From Rostratula benghalensis (taxonomy: Eukaryota > Chordata > Aves > Charadriiformes > Rostratulidae), in assembly GCA_013399305.1 (NCBI GenBank), contig VXAI01000277.1:388038-452037 (forward strand): a stretch of 64,000 nucleotides of DNA, written 5' to 3'. Position 1 is the first letter of the stretch. Each line of letters begins with the position of its first letter. The notes under the pieces are model-generated. The model was not told the DNA's origin. It saw only the letters and a list, made by a program, of their open reading frames with translations, and ran no database searches. Positions 54,001-59,636 of the stretch are shown in pieces. Both the position numbers and the translations under genes were made by a program.

Positions 54001-57000
54001 ATTCATGATTCTTACTCAATGTGGCAAACACCAAGATGCCATCTCCTTTACAGCAATGCTACTGCTTAGCCTATCACCTGTACAAATGCATGGGGTTATT
54101 TCACCCCAGGTGTAGAACGTTGTACCTTGCTGGGTTTCTGAAGGTTTTGCTGGCTCAATCGTCACCCTTTTCAAGGTCACTGTGCACTGAAGTTCTGTCA
54201 TTCATGTCAGCAAGTGCCCTTAATTAAAAGCACCTTCTGCTTACCTGCAGACAATTTTATTAACCACAGAATCGTCTGGGTTGGAAGGGATCTTCAAGAT
54301 CATCTAGTCCTACAATCAACCTAAGTCTGATAAAAAACAGTAACTCATCACTAAACCATGTCACTAAGCAGTCAACTTGTCTTTTGAATACCTCCATGCC
54401 TCAACCACCTCCCTGGGCAGCCCATTCCAATGCATGATTACCCTTTCAGTGTAAAAATGTTTTATGTCATCACTCAGGTCACAGATGAAAATGTTAGAGA
54501 ATGTAAGTGCCAGTGTTGATCCCGCTTGGTATGAGCCAGCAAACCATTGATTACTATCCTCTGAGTCTGGTAGTTTGGTTAATCTCAGCCCACCTGTTCA
54601 GCTAAGCTTCCAGACCATACTTTCTCAGCTTCCTTACTAGACGATTTAGAAGCTTAGTACTTCCTTAAAGGTTATGACTCTAAACTAACATGGGGATGTG
54701 TTTGTAGGACAATGGATAGAACTTGATAGCATCTCTCCTATATCAATTATATTAGTTAAATAAAAGACTTCAGCTTCTGAAGCCGTCTAGCTGCTGGTTT
54801 TGCAACTGTTGATATTACTTTAAGATAGGAAGTTAACTATTATCTTTGAGATAAAGAAAATTGGTGAAGTTCTTCCCATATTTATGGCTCTCACTCTTTA
54901 AACAGCATTTGAAAGTCCTATGCACCAAAGGAAGCTTTTTCCAGATTTCTTTCCAGCTTTTTCCAGATTTCTTGTATAATCACAAAGGCCCTCTGCCTAC
55001 CAATTTTTCTGTTCCTTTTGCTAAATATGTCTGCTGTATGATGCTAAACACCGCAGCAGCAGTGATGTTGAGGTATTTCATGTTCAGTTTCTGTAGACTT
55101 ATAAATTGCAATTAACTGTCCATGGCTTTAAGCAAAATTGACCAGTACAACTACATGGGTTGACAGAGCACTTTTCACGTTCCCTAAAATCCTTCCATTC
55201 CCTAAATGTAAACATCTTCTCTCCATCATAGTTACTATGTGTATGAATACTGAAAGAGAGACTTTCCGATCTTTCAGGATTTTGGATTCATGATTTTTTG
55301 GCTGCATCACTCTTCTAATACATGTATTCTCCCCACAGAGCTGTGGCAGGGCAGAATTCTTATATCCTCTCCCTCTCCACAAACTCATGTAAAAGAAATT
55401 AATTTCTAATGCCTCTAATAGAAATAACAGATTTTATTTTGTTTACTAAAATAGCTTTGCAAGAAACACAAACATGGAAGAGGTTGTGGTAAGTATGAAA
55501 TTTTAGCATATGAGAAAGACAGTTATTTATAGATAGTACCTACTGATAACTTAGGAGGTGCCAAAGTAAAGTGTTATTTGACCCATATTGTAGATGGTCT
55601 TCATTACTTCCCTTCAAAGATGAGGATGAGCAGAGTGATTCTGTGTTGGGGTTAGGAGAGGTACTTCTTGCGCTCAGCCTTGCACCCACTCTCCTAGCAA
55701 ATGTTGAGTTTTACATAACTGAACAGCTTTTCCTATGGCAAGAAATAAGTTAGCCCATGGATGAATCTGGGAAACATCCATGGAACTGTCTGATCAGCAT
55801 CAATAGCACAGACTGCAATGAACAATCACAGTGAAAGCTTCACAAACTCATCTTTGGCCATCATGGGATCTTTGACCATCATGGGATCTTTGGCCATAAT
55901 TTGTGCTGATGCCAAAGCCAAGTTGTGACCAGCACTTATTAAAAAAAAAATAAAAACCAGTGACAAGTTTTCCATTACAGTAAACCATTTGCAATGGTTT
56001 ATGCCTGTCTTGAGCTATCAGAGTGATGATTAGAAAGGTAAAGGAAACGGCAATACATCAAGGAAAAAGCAGAAACTGATGAACCTACAATAACAGAAAA
56101 CTTTCACTCCACAGTTAATGGAAGTTTCAACATTGCAGAACCCTCCAAGATGTTTCTATCAGGAATATCCACTGTTGTTCCAATGCCAAACACCCTTTGC
56201 AAAATTACAAGAAGTCTTGAATGCTTAGAATGGGTTCCACTCAAGCTTACCTGGGTGAGTGGCTCAGGAGGAGGTGGCGGTGGTGGTGGCGGAAGCTCTA
56301 AATCAGGGCCTGGAGGTGGAGGGGACAAGTCATCCCCAAACTGTCCAGCAAAGGTAACATAGGGACTTGATTTGCAATAAATGTCACTATCCAAGCCTCC
56401 TGAAGGCTGAGTGACTGTACTTTGCTGGTTCCCAGAAGAAGTTTTCTGGGCTTGTAAAGTTCTCTGTTCAACATCATTTATGTCTGCTACAAGATCAGCC
56501 ATTAAAGCATCCAGGTCTTTGTCCTCTAGGGCACTTAGGGATTCTGTAAAGGAAACCACAAAACGTGTCAGAGTGAGTGTAATGCAAAACACTATGTTTC
56601 CAGTCCAGTGGAGATTAAATTACAGAAGGCATGGTTACTGTAAGATATAAGGGTTATGGGAAAGGAAACAACATTTTAAGTGGGTTCAAGAAACAAATGT
56701 GTTTTAGGAATAGCCCTTAACCTGGTCATACTGAAGTTCAGAGTGCAAGAAACTCTATAAATACCAAATTAAACAGGACAGGAAGCTTCACTTTCAGTGA
56801 CACAGTCTCAGGCTCTTATAATGCTATGAAACCTGGCCTTGATCCAGCAAGGTTTCTGGACATATACTTAGTGGAACAGATGCAAGAAATTCCATTAGCT
56901 CCTATTAGGCTATTACTTATTGTGTACATACACAAATTTTTAGCACACAATTCTTAGCAAGTTTGGTGTAGCACATCAAAGTTTGGCGTAACTGAGGCCT

Positions 57001-59636
57001 ATATCAACAGTATCTTCACATATTACTACTATTCTGCAACTCTAAAATTAACATGAAGCAGAATCACAGAGTTCTAAGACACAAGAAATTGTATCATTTG
57101 TAGCACCTCAGCAATTGTGTGATCAACATCTGTGTCACATTTTATGTAATACACAGGGCTTTGAGGAACCTTTAAGTAAAGAACAAACAAGACAGTATCT
57201 TTTCAAAAGCATCTTATCAACGAGATAGAAATACTATTAACTTTTGCTTTCTGTCTTCTACTCTGTCAAAGTATAAAATAAAATCCTATACTGGAACTGC
57301 ACATGTAATTTCTTCTTTCATTGTTTCTACTAGCTGTGGTATAAGAGATTCTGTGGAATAATCCTGTAGGGAAGACTTAGCTTTCTGAAGCTACCCTAAA
57401 AAATGGGTTCTTTAAGAATCATCAGACTCAGAGGTTTAAGTCTCTTTAGAGCCTAGTTAATATAAAAGAAATCACAAAATGGGAATGCTTTAAATGCAAT
57501 TTTGGAAAAGGGATGGAGAGCACTGAACTAAATACTCAAAAATGCTAACCTAGTCCAACAAAGAATGTATCACTCATCAGGCTGAGCATGAACATGTCAC
57601 TAGACTGTCTCAGTTTACTCTGCTTTACCCATTATGCTAATACAGTATTTTCATAAGCTCTTCTTTTCAGTGGGAAAGTTGGCTTATGATCCTCTCTGTT
57701 TACATACCTCTACCCATTTTGCTGGTAAAGGCATTAGGTAATTTAATAGTGAAATGATTCTGGGACAAAAACACAGGTTAAAACCAAGTCAGGCAAATGC
57801 ACATAACCAGCCCCCAGTAGGAAGGAAGAAAAAAAAAAGCCACTAACAAAACCAAAGGATAAACTCCCTCATTTGGTTCATCACACAGCCAGCAGCTGTA
57901 CATGCAAAGGTGACAGTGCAAACCAGAATGAGAATAAGCAGTGTAATGTGGAAGCAGTTGAAGCAGATAGTGTCGCTGGACAAAAATGCTGATGCAGCTC
58001 TGACATCACATTGAGGAATTCTATCTACTACTAAGTTAAAGCTTTACAGGAAAAAAAAGTTGCATTTTAGAAAGTTTTTTGAGGGACTTCTCATTTTTTT
58101 TTCCTCTACACTCAGGCATTTTAAAAAGTCTCACTCCTGCATAAGACTAACCAGTGGCCCTTTAAAAAAAAATTGGTCCCTTTGAAGTTTCCTAAATTGA
58201 GACACACAAATACACCTCTCCTTCAGCAGAACAGGGTTTTTTGTTTTTTTTTCTTTTTTTTTTTTCTTTCTGATCAAAGATGTTTGAAGTTGTTCTTCTC
58301 CTTTGTTGCTGTGAGGTATTTTAAATATACAGAAAAAGCATGAAGGAGTCTATTCAGCTACTTACCGTTTAAATCTTTAAAACCAACTGTAAAGCTAAAT
58401 TCATTGTTGGACACTTTGGGGGATGGAGGTGGTAAAGTCTCCACTCCTAAACTCTGTTAAGGTAGAAGGAAAAAAAAAAAAGGCATCTGATGATCTGATG
58501 ACATAATTACTATTACCAACACTAACACATATAAATCAATTACCTGAATTTATCTAATGACAAGCAGTCTTTTGTTACTTTTCAATGCATAATAATGAAA
58601 TTAAATTCTTCTAAATGCCTCACTCTTTATATAGATCGATAGATATATAAAATAAAACCTCACAATTACAAAAAGCCTTTATAAAGCAGAAAGACTACCA
58701 AGTGGCAAAGTATTGTGAATTGATGGGTAAGAATGTCATGTGAAAACTTGGCTTTCATACAGTTTTAAGCATAATTCTCATTCTGTGTCTTAGAATTACT
58801 GGTATTTAATCTGACAAGCCTTGGGATTCAGCAAGAGGAAAGGCATCTCAAAACAGAGGCTGTAAGCAATCGAACTCACAGAGTATCCAAGATGACAGCT
58901 TAAGCATGCATTTATTAAAGTACAACAAATTTATTGTTTAAAAATAAATATTCTCCTGTCATCAGGTTTTGCAGAAAGTATTCCATGACAATAGGTTTAG
59001 AAATAGGCTCATGCTGTTTTATAGTTTCCTCTCAAAGTGTATTCTGCACTGGCAATAATGTCTCTACAGATTCTTGAATGCCACCCTAGCTGTAACTTAG
59101 TATTTTGCCATAGCTAAAGATTACTCTTATGCTTATATTCAAAATGTTGCTTTCATTTCCAAAGTTTACATTTGACACTCAGGCTACATCCCATTAGCCC
59201 ATGTATGCAACGCATTCATACCTCAAAATTCTGGCTCAAACTCTTCCTGTTTTGACAGAATCTTTCAATTACTTGGGGCTGAGTCCAGAGGAATTTAAAT
59301 TGCTTATTAGCTTTTTTTGTTTGTTTGTTTTGGAAAAAGATGTCTTTCACAAGCAGTTAGCTCTCTTTAACAATCCAGCCTGCACTCATATTACCTTATT
59401 CTTCAGGCCACTTCTTTTAAATGTCAAGCACAGAATTTTAGTTGAAGGTTTTTCATATTCATGTATTTGTATTTATTCAGACCGGAGGCACACGGGAAAT
59501 GTAGAAAAGTTGCCACTCTTCTCTAAAACATAATAGCTATTTTTCTAATCTTGATATTATTTACCTGGGTCAGCATGTCCATCTCCCCAAGTAAATTGCT
59601 GAACATTTCATCTATGTCATCACATGTTTGCTCCAT
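9212..59636 (-). CDS. APBB1IP: APBB1IP (RIAM), whole coding region, 13 coding exons
   Basis: This is the amyloid-beta precursor-binding family B member 1 interacting protein, or Rap1-GTP-interacting adaptor (MRL family). The coding exons join in phase to 1,995 bases: 664 residues plus stop, against 666 in human as I recall. The order is talin-binding helix (1-30), second acidic helix (about 50-75), proline runs (128-146), coiled coil (about 152-177), RA domain (about 178-270), PH domain (about 307-420), linker, and a proline-rich tail to 664. RIAM binds Rap1-GTP through RA, phosphoinositides through PH, talin through its N terminus and Ena/VASP EVH1 through FPPPP, so it brings talin to integrins at the plasma membrane, mainly in blood cells. 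The length and the short tail separate it from the longer paralogue RAPH1 (lamellipodin). No frameshift or internal stop is present. The promoter and 5' UTR exon lie outside or were not found. Confidence 0.96.
9749..12385 (-). other. APBB1IP intron between coding exons 12 and 13
   Basis: The 2.6-kb intron has a CAG|GTGAGC donor and a TTAAAG acceptor. It contains one CR1 3'-end copy (about 11596-11905) in the orientation opposite to the gene, a CA-rich patch near 10557, and otherwise unremarkable AT-rich sequence. Confidence 0.9.
11596..11905 (+). mobile_element. CR1 LINE 3' end, 5'-truncated
   Basis: About 310 bp covers the end of CR1 ORF2 and the 3' UTR on the + strand: CAGTGACAGGACGAGGGGCA, then CTGGAACAGGCTGCCCAGGG, then GTTGTGGAGTCCCCTTCTCT, and the end GGTTGGACTAGGTGATC-type block and TTCTGTGATTCCATGATTG. 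The reading frame resembles the reverse-transcriptase tail (...[16 protein letters not shown]...) but is broken. It lies antisense to APBB1IP within an intron. Confidence 0.93.
12386..12483 (-). CDS. APBB1IP: APBB1IP coding exon 12: linker after the PH domain
   Basis: The exon has two bases completing Gly454, then 32 codons (455-486): [16 protein letters not shown]..., aligning with the human segment around SNGQIPQ/PNGQIPQ. It is rich in Ser and charged residues and is probably disordered. Acceptor TCACAG. The end has two possible donors six bases apart and in the same frame: CAG|GTGAGC at 12386 (chosen, closer to consensus) and GAG|GTACAG at 12392, which would drop Val-Gln. Confidence 0.9.
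12484..16378 (-). other. APBB1IP intron between coding exons 11 and 12
   Basis: The 3.9-kb intron has donor CAG|GTACCA (weak at +4 and +5) and acceptor TCACAG. I see no recognisable transposon, RNA gene or second coding gene in it; the ORFs here are short and match nothing I know. Confidence 0.85.
16379..16496 (-). CDS. APBB1IP: APBB1IP coding exon 11: end of PH region and start of linker
   Basis: It covers 39 codons plus the first base of Gly454 (residues 415-453). It starts [18 protein letters not shown], which matches the helix following the PH domain in RIAM and lamellipodin, and then reads [17 protein letters not shown]. Acceptor TTTTGCAG, donor CAG|GTACCA. The start and the aromatic/basic pattern agree closely with human; the last 15 residues diverge, as expected for the linker. 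Confidence 0.95.
16497..17458 (-). other. APBB1IP intron between coding exons 10 and 11
   Basis: The 962-bp intron has donor AAG|GTGGGA and acceptor TTTTGCAG. No repeat or gene recognised. Confidence 0.88.
17459..17557 (-). CDS. APBB1IP: APBB1IP coding exon 10: C-terminal half of the PH domain
   Basis: It has 33 codons (382-414), starting [18 protein letters not shown] and ending [12 protein letters not shown]. The segment contains the last PH strands and the C-terminal helix with the invariant PH tryptophan (QWV). The PH domain of RIAM binds phosphoinositides and works as a unit with the RA domain. Phase 0 at both ends; acceptor CTTTCAG, donor AAG|GTGGGA. Confidence 0.95.
18631..19054 (-). 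mobile_element. CR1 LINE 3' end with part of ORF2
   Basis: Read on the - strand, this is about 420 bp of CR1: the end of ORF2 ([57 protein letters not shown]) followed by the 3' UTR and an ATTCTGTGG-type end. The frame over the ORF2 tail is open for well over 100 codons, unusual among the copies here. Same orientation as APBB1IP. It is 5'-truncated, so it is not an active element. Confidence 0.95.
20760..21600 (-). mobile_element. degenerate CR1-like LINE remnant
   Basis: Scattered phrases read antisense like old LINE/CR1 ORF2 sequence, for example CCTTTTTGAGATG...CCAGCACTGCAAA and the CATCATCAGCAAGCTTCCTC block followed by CCCATCGATGAG. The match is patchy, with no clear ends, so both the borders and the class are uncertain. 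Confidence 0.4.
23976..24125. repeat. 75-bp tandem duplication
   Basis: Two directly adjacent copies, 23976-24050 and 24051-24125, both start GTGAACTGTACAAGTAAAAC and end CATTTCTCTAATGAC. They are the same length and differ at about four positions clustered in the middle. The high identity suggests a fairly recent duplication inside the intron. Confidence 0.95.
25056..25095. repeat. CA-rich microsatellite
   Basis: An imperfect (CA)n/(CATA)n run (ACCCACACAAACACATACAC...) of about 40 bases, a likely polymorphic marker. Confidence 0.75.
27271..27310. repeat. purine-rich GA tract
   Basis: About 40 bases of almost pure A/G on the + strand (GGAGGAAAAGAAGAGAAGGG and on), a simple low-complexity stretch in the intron. 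No function is implied. Confidence 0.75.
30408..30518 (-). CDS. APBB1IP: APBB1IP coding exon 9: PH domain, middle
   Basis: It has 37 codons (345-381), starting [20 protein letters not shown] and ending [12 protein letters not shown]. This is the central sheet of the PH domain and is almost identical to the human text ([15 protein letters not shown]...). Phase 0 at both ends; acceptor TTTGTAG, donor AAG|GTATGT. Confidence 0.96.
30519..33966 (-). other. APBB1IP intron between coding exons 8 and 9
   Basis: The 3.4-kb intron starts with the weak donor AAG|GTCAGG and ends TTTGTAG. It contains an A14 run at 32669-32682 and a GT-rich microsatellite near 32911-32932. No transposon or gene recognised. 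Confidence 0.85.
33967..34110 (-). CDS. APBB1IP: APBB1IP coding exon 8: N-terminal part of the PH domain
   Basis: It has 48 codons (297-344): [20 protein letters not shown], then [20 protein letters not shown] and YVPKGKTK. The G-x-L-x-x-K...W-K-R-R-(Y/F)-F pattern is the first PH hairpin, where basic residues (KK-W-KRR, and KGKTK) would contact phosphoinositide head groups. Acceptor TTTCACAG; donor AAG|GTCAGG has C at +3. The open frame continues 23 codons into the intron, which would matter only on intron retention. Confidence 0.96.
34119..34138. repeat. (AAT)n microsatellite
   Basis: About six AAT units, starting a few bases inside the intron from the exon 8 acceptor (on the gene's strand it reads (ATT)n just before the AG). 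Confidence 0.85.
34165..34410 (-). mobile_element. CR1 LINE 3' end, 5'-truncated
   Basis: On the - strand it encodes an ORF2 tail remnant ([31 protein letters not shown]) and ends with the CR1 3' UTR (reverse of AATCACAGAATCACAAAATA...GGACCTTGAGAGACCATCTA GTCC). About 245 bp, same orientation as APBB1IP. Confidence 0.94.
34411..34490. repeat. A/T-only low-complexity block
   Basis: Almost pure A and T with many AATAA and ATTA units, directly beside the 5' end of the CR1 copy. It may be an expanded microsatellite or the insertion target. Confidence 0.8.
35225..35299 (-). CDS. APBB1IP: APBB1IP coding exon 7: RA-PH connector
   Basis: It has 25 codons (272-296): [20 protein letters not shown] then EALLE. 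It is the short, charged connector between the RA and PH domains. Compared with the human text I remember it is four residues shorter in the ESKE...NKE part. Phase 0 at both ends; acceptor TACATCAG, donor GAG|GTAAGC. Confidence 0.94.
38973..39001. repeat. poly(A) run, 29 bases
   Basis: An uninterrupted run of 29 A follows GGCAGGT. No retroposon body is recognisable upstream, so it is listed as a simple homopolymer; its length is likely variable between individuals. Confidence 0.9.
39952..40053 (-). mobile_element. CR1 LINE 3'-end fragment
   Basis: TCATAGAATG...GGGTTGGAAGGGACCTTAAA GATCATCTAG is the reverse complement of the CR1 3' terminus. About 100 bp only, same orientation as APBB1IP. Confidence 0.92.
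43049..43170 (-). CDS. APBB1IP: APBB1IP coding exon 6: C-terminal half of the RA domain
   Basis: Two bases complete Glu231, then 40 codons (232-271) follow: [20 protein letters not shown] then [20 protein letters not shown]. This matches the human RA C-terminal half almost residue for residue. The RA domain has a ubiquitin-like fold that binds GTP-loaded Rap1. Acceptor CACTCCAG, donor CAG|GTAAGC. Confidence 0.96.
44231..44259. repeat. perfect 13-bp inverted repeat, 3-base loop
   Basis: ATTTTGTGAATTT (44231-44243) and AAATTCACAAAAT (44247-44259) are exact reverse complements around a 3-base spacer, forming a nearly perfect palindrome. Confidence 0.95.
44545..44576. repeat. perfect 14-bp inverted repeat, 4-base loop
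   Basis: TTTTTTTTGGTAAT (44545-44558) and ATTACCAAAAAAAA (44563-44576) pair exactly around TGTT. The arms are mostly homopolymer plus GGTAAT. It is too short for a microRNA precursor. Confidence 0.95.
45284..45302. repeat. short telomere-like run
   Basis: TAACCTAACCCTAACCTAA resembles two to three (CCCTAA) units with errors. It is much shorter than a true interstitial telomeric block and may be chance. Confidence 0.5.
46747..46906 (-). CDS. APBB1IP: APBB1IP coding exon 5: N-terminal half of the RA domain
   Basis: It has 53 codons (178-230) plus the first base of Glu231. It reads [20 protein letters not shown], then [20 protein letters not shown] and [13 protein letters not shown], nearly identical to human RIAM. 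This is the first half of the Ras-association domain; the basic/hydrophobic first strands ([12 protein letters not shown]) lie where Rap1 switch I is bound. Acceptor TATACTCAG, donor TTG|GTAAGT. Confidence 0.97.
46907..50355 (-). other. APBB1IP intron between coding exons 4 and 5
   Basis: The 3.4-kb intron contains a CR1 copy (47997-48425). The rest is AT-rich with a GC-richer patch near 49360-49450. An 84-codon + strand ORF at 47057-47311 looks lysine-rich by base composition and has no recognised family. Confidence 0.88.
47997..48425 (-). mobile_element. CR1 LINE 3' end with part of ORF2
   Basis: About 430 bp on the - strand: a CR1 ORF2 tail ([30 protein letters not shown]) with a frame break further 5', then the 3' UTR ending ...CCATTCTGTG. 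Same orientation as APBB1IP. Confidence 0.94.
50356..50433 (-). CDS. APBB1IP: APBB1IP coding exon 4: coiled-coil segment
   Basis: It has 26 codons (152-177), [20 protein letters not shown] then EAKIKK: a highly charged, heptad-like helix just before the RA domain. Human has [20 protein letters not shown] at this place. In MRL proteins this helix can pair and contribute to autoinhibition or dimerisation. Phase 0 at both ends; acceptor TTTTCAG, donor AAG|GTAAGC. Confidence 0.96.
51728..51769 (-). mobile_element. probable CR1 3' scrap joined to an A24 run
   Basis: GTATCACAGAATCATAG matches the terminal repeat of CR1 (antisense), but the usual continuation is replaced by 24 A (51746-51769). Only about 17 bp of match, so the call is weak; the homopolymer itself is certain. 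Confidence 0.45.
53430..54230 (-). mobile_element. CR1 LINE, long degenerate 3' portion
   Basis: Read antisense, it follows the CR1 order from the 3' UTR up into ORF2: CACTGACTGAAAAGC...TTTTCCTAATG, then TGTTGCCCCTTGT, CACCCTTTAGGTATTTTTAG, CCTAGCTCTCTCAGCCTGTC CTC, GTGTGGCCTCACCAG and the further 5' block around GGTGTAGAACGTTGTACCTTG. It is strongly diverged, so an old copy. Same orientation as APBB1IP. Confidence 0.85.
54258..54660 (-). mobile_element. CR1 LINE, second copy or segment, internally deleted
   Basis: It begins with a fresh CR1 3' terminus (ACCACAGAATCGTCTGGGTT GGAAGGGATC) and passes through CCACCTCCCTGGGCAGCCCA TTCC. It then jumps to an ORF2-internal block (GTCACAGATGAAAATGTTAG ... 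GTTGATCCC...CTATCCTCTGAGTCTGG). Lying directly beside the previous copy, it shows either two insertions or a rearranged one. Confidence 0.85.
54933..54976. repeat. 22-bp tandem repeat, two units
   Basis: AGCTTTTTCCAGATTTCTT occurs twice 22 bp apart (54933-54954 and 54955-54976), identical over at least 19 bases. A small, recent-looking slippage duplication. Confidence 0.92.
55850..55899. repeat. 18-bp tandem repeat, 2.7 units
   Basis: ATCTTTGGCCATCATGGG (55850-55867), then the same with one change (GACC for GGCC, 55868-55885), then a partial third unit ending in CCATAA. Confidence 0.93.
56251..56543 (-). CDS. APBB1IP: APBB1IP coding exon 3: second acidic helix and N-terminal proline runs
   Basis: Two bases complete Glu54, then 97 codons (55-151) follow. 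It starts [20 protein letters not shown], the acidic helix matching the second talin-binding region described in human RIAM. A variable Ser/Gln-rich stretch follows, then SPPPPG (127-132) and nine prolines (138-146) ending EPLTQ. The proline runs are candidate profilin and EVH1 contacts. The helix is conserved and the middle part is not, as expected for a disordered region. Acceptor TTTACAG, donor CAG|GTAAGC. Confidence 0.96.
56544..58365 (-). other. APBB1IP intron between coding exons 2 and 3
   Basis: The 1.8-kb intron has donor ACG|GTAAGT and acceptor TTTACAG. Long T runs lie at about 58233-58267 (+ strand). No transposon or gene recognised. Confidence 0.88.
58366..58453 (-). CDS. APBB1IP: APBB1IP coding exon 2: N-terminal linker
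   Basis: It has 29 codons (25-53) plus one base: [20 protein letters not shown] then FTVGFKDLN. Human has SLGVDTLPPPDP... at this place. It finishes the first talin-binding helix (TQSLG across the junction) and leads into the second. Acceptor TTAACAG, donor ACG|GTAAG. Confidence 0.95.
58454..59564 (-). other. APBB1IP intron between coding exons 1 and 2
   Basis: The 1.1-kb AT-rich intron has donor CAG|GTAAAT and acceptor TTAACAG. A short GATA-like run lies near 58633-58648 and a (TTTG)n run near 59315-59330. Nothing else recognised. Confidence 0.88.
59565..59636 (-). CDS. APBB1IP: APBB1IP coding exon 1: start codon and talin-binding helix
   Basis: It has 24 codons (1-24): [20 protein letters not shown] then MLTQ. 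The helix [14 protein letters not shown] is the main talin-binding site of RIAM; human reads [14 protein letters not shown] after a different first few residues, with the methionine at the same distance. The ATG (59636-59634) is the first codon after a strong acceptor (TTTTTTTTCTTTCAG), so the 5' UTR and the -3 Kozak base come from an upstream exon not seen here. Donor CAG|GTAAAT. Confidence 0.94.

Larger units (their letters stand above)
50434..56250 (-). other. APBB1IP intron between coding exons 3 and 4
   Basis: The 5.8-kb intron is the one most loaded with repeats: a CR1 3' scrap next to an A24 run near 51730-51769, a CR1 cluster at 53430-54660, a 22-bp tandem repeat at 54933-54976 and an 18-bp tandem repeat at 55850-55899. 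No gene recognised. Confidence 0.88.

Noticed and set aside
56150..56362. 70-codon + strand ORF with a Gly run
   Set aside because: Antisense shadow of the proline runs in APBB1IP exon 3.
9212..59636. RAPH1 (lamellipodin) instead of APBB1IP
   Set aside because: The RA-PH core is shared, but the N-terminal helix text, the 664-residue total and the short tail ending near MKALEKKRG fit RIAM; lamellipodin has a far longer proline-rich tail.
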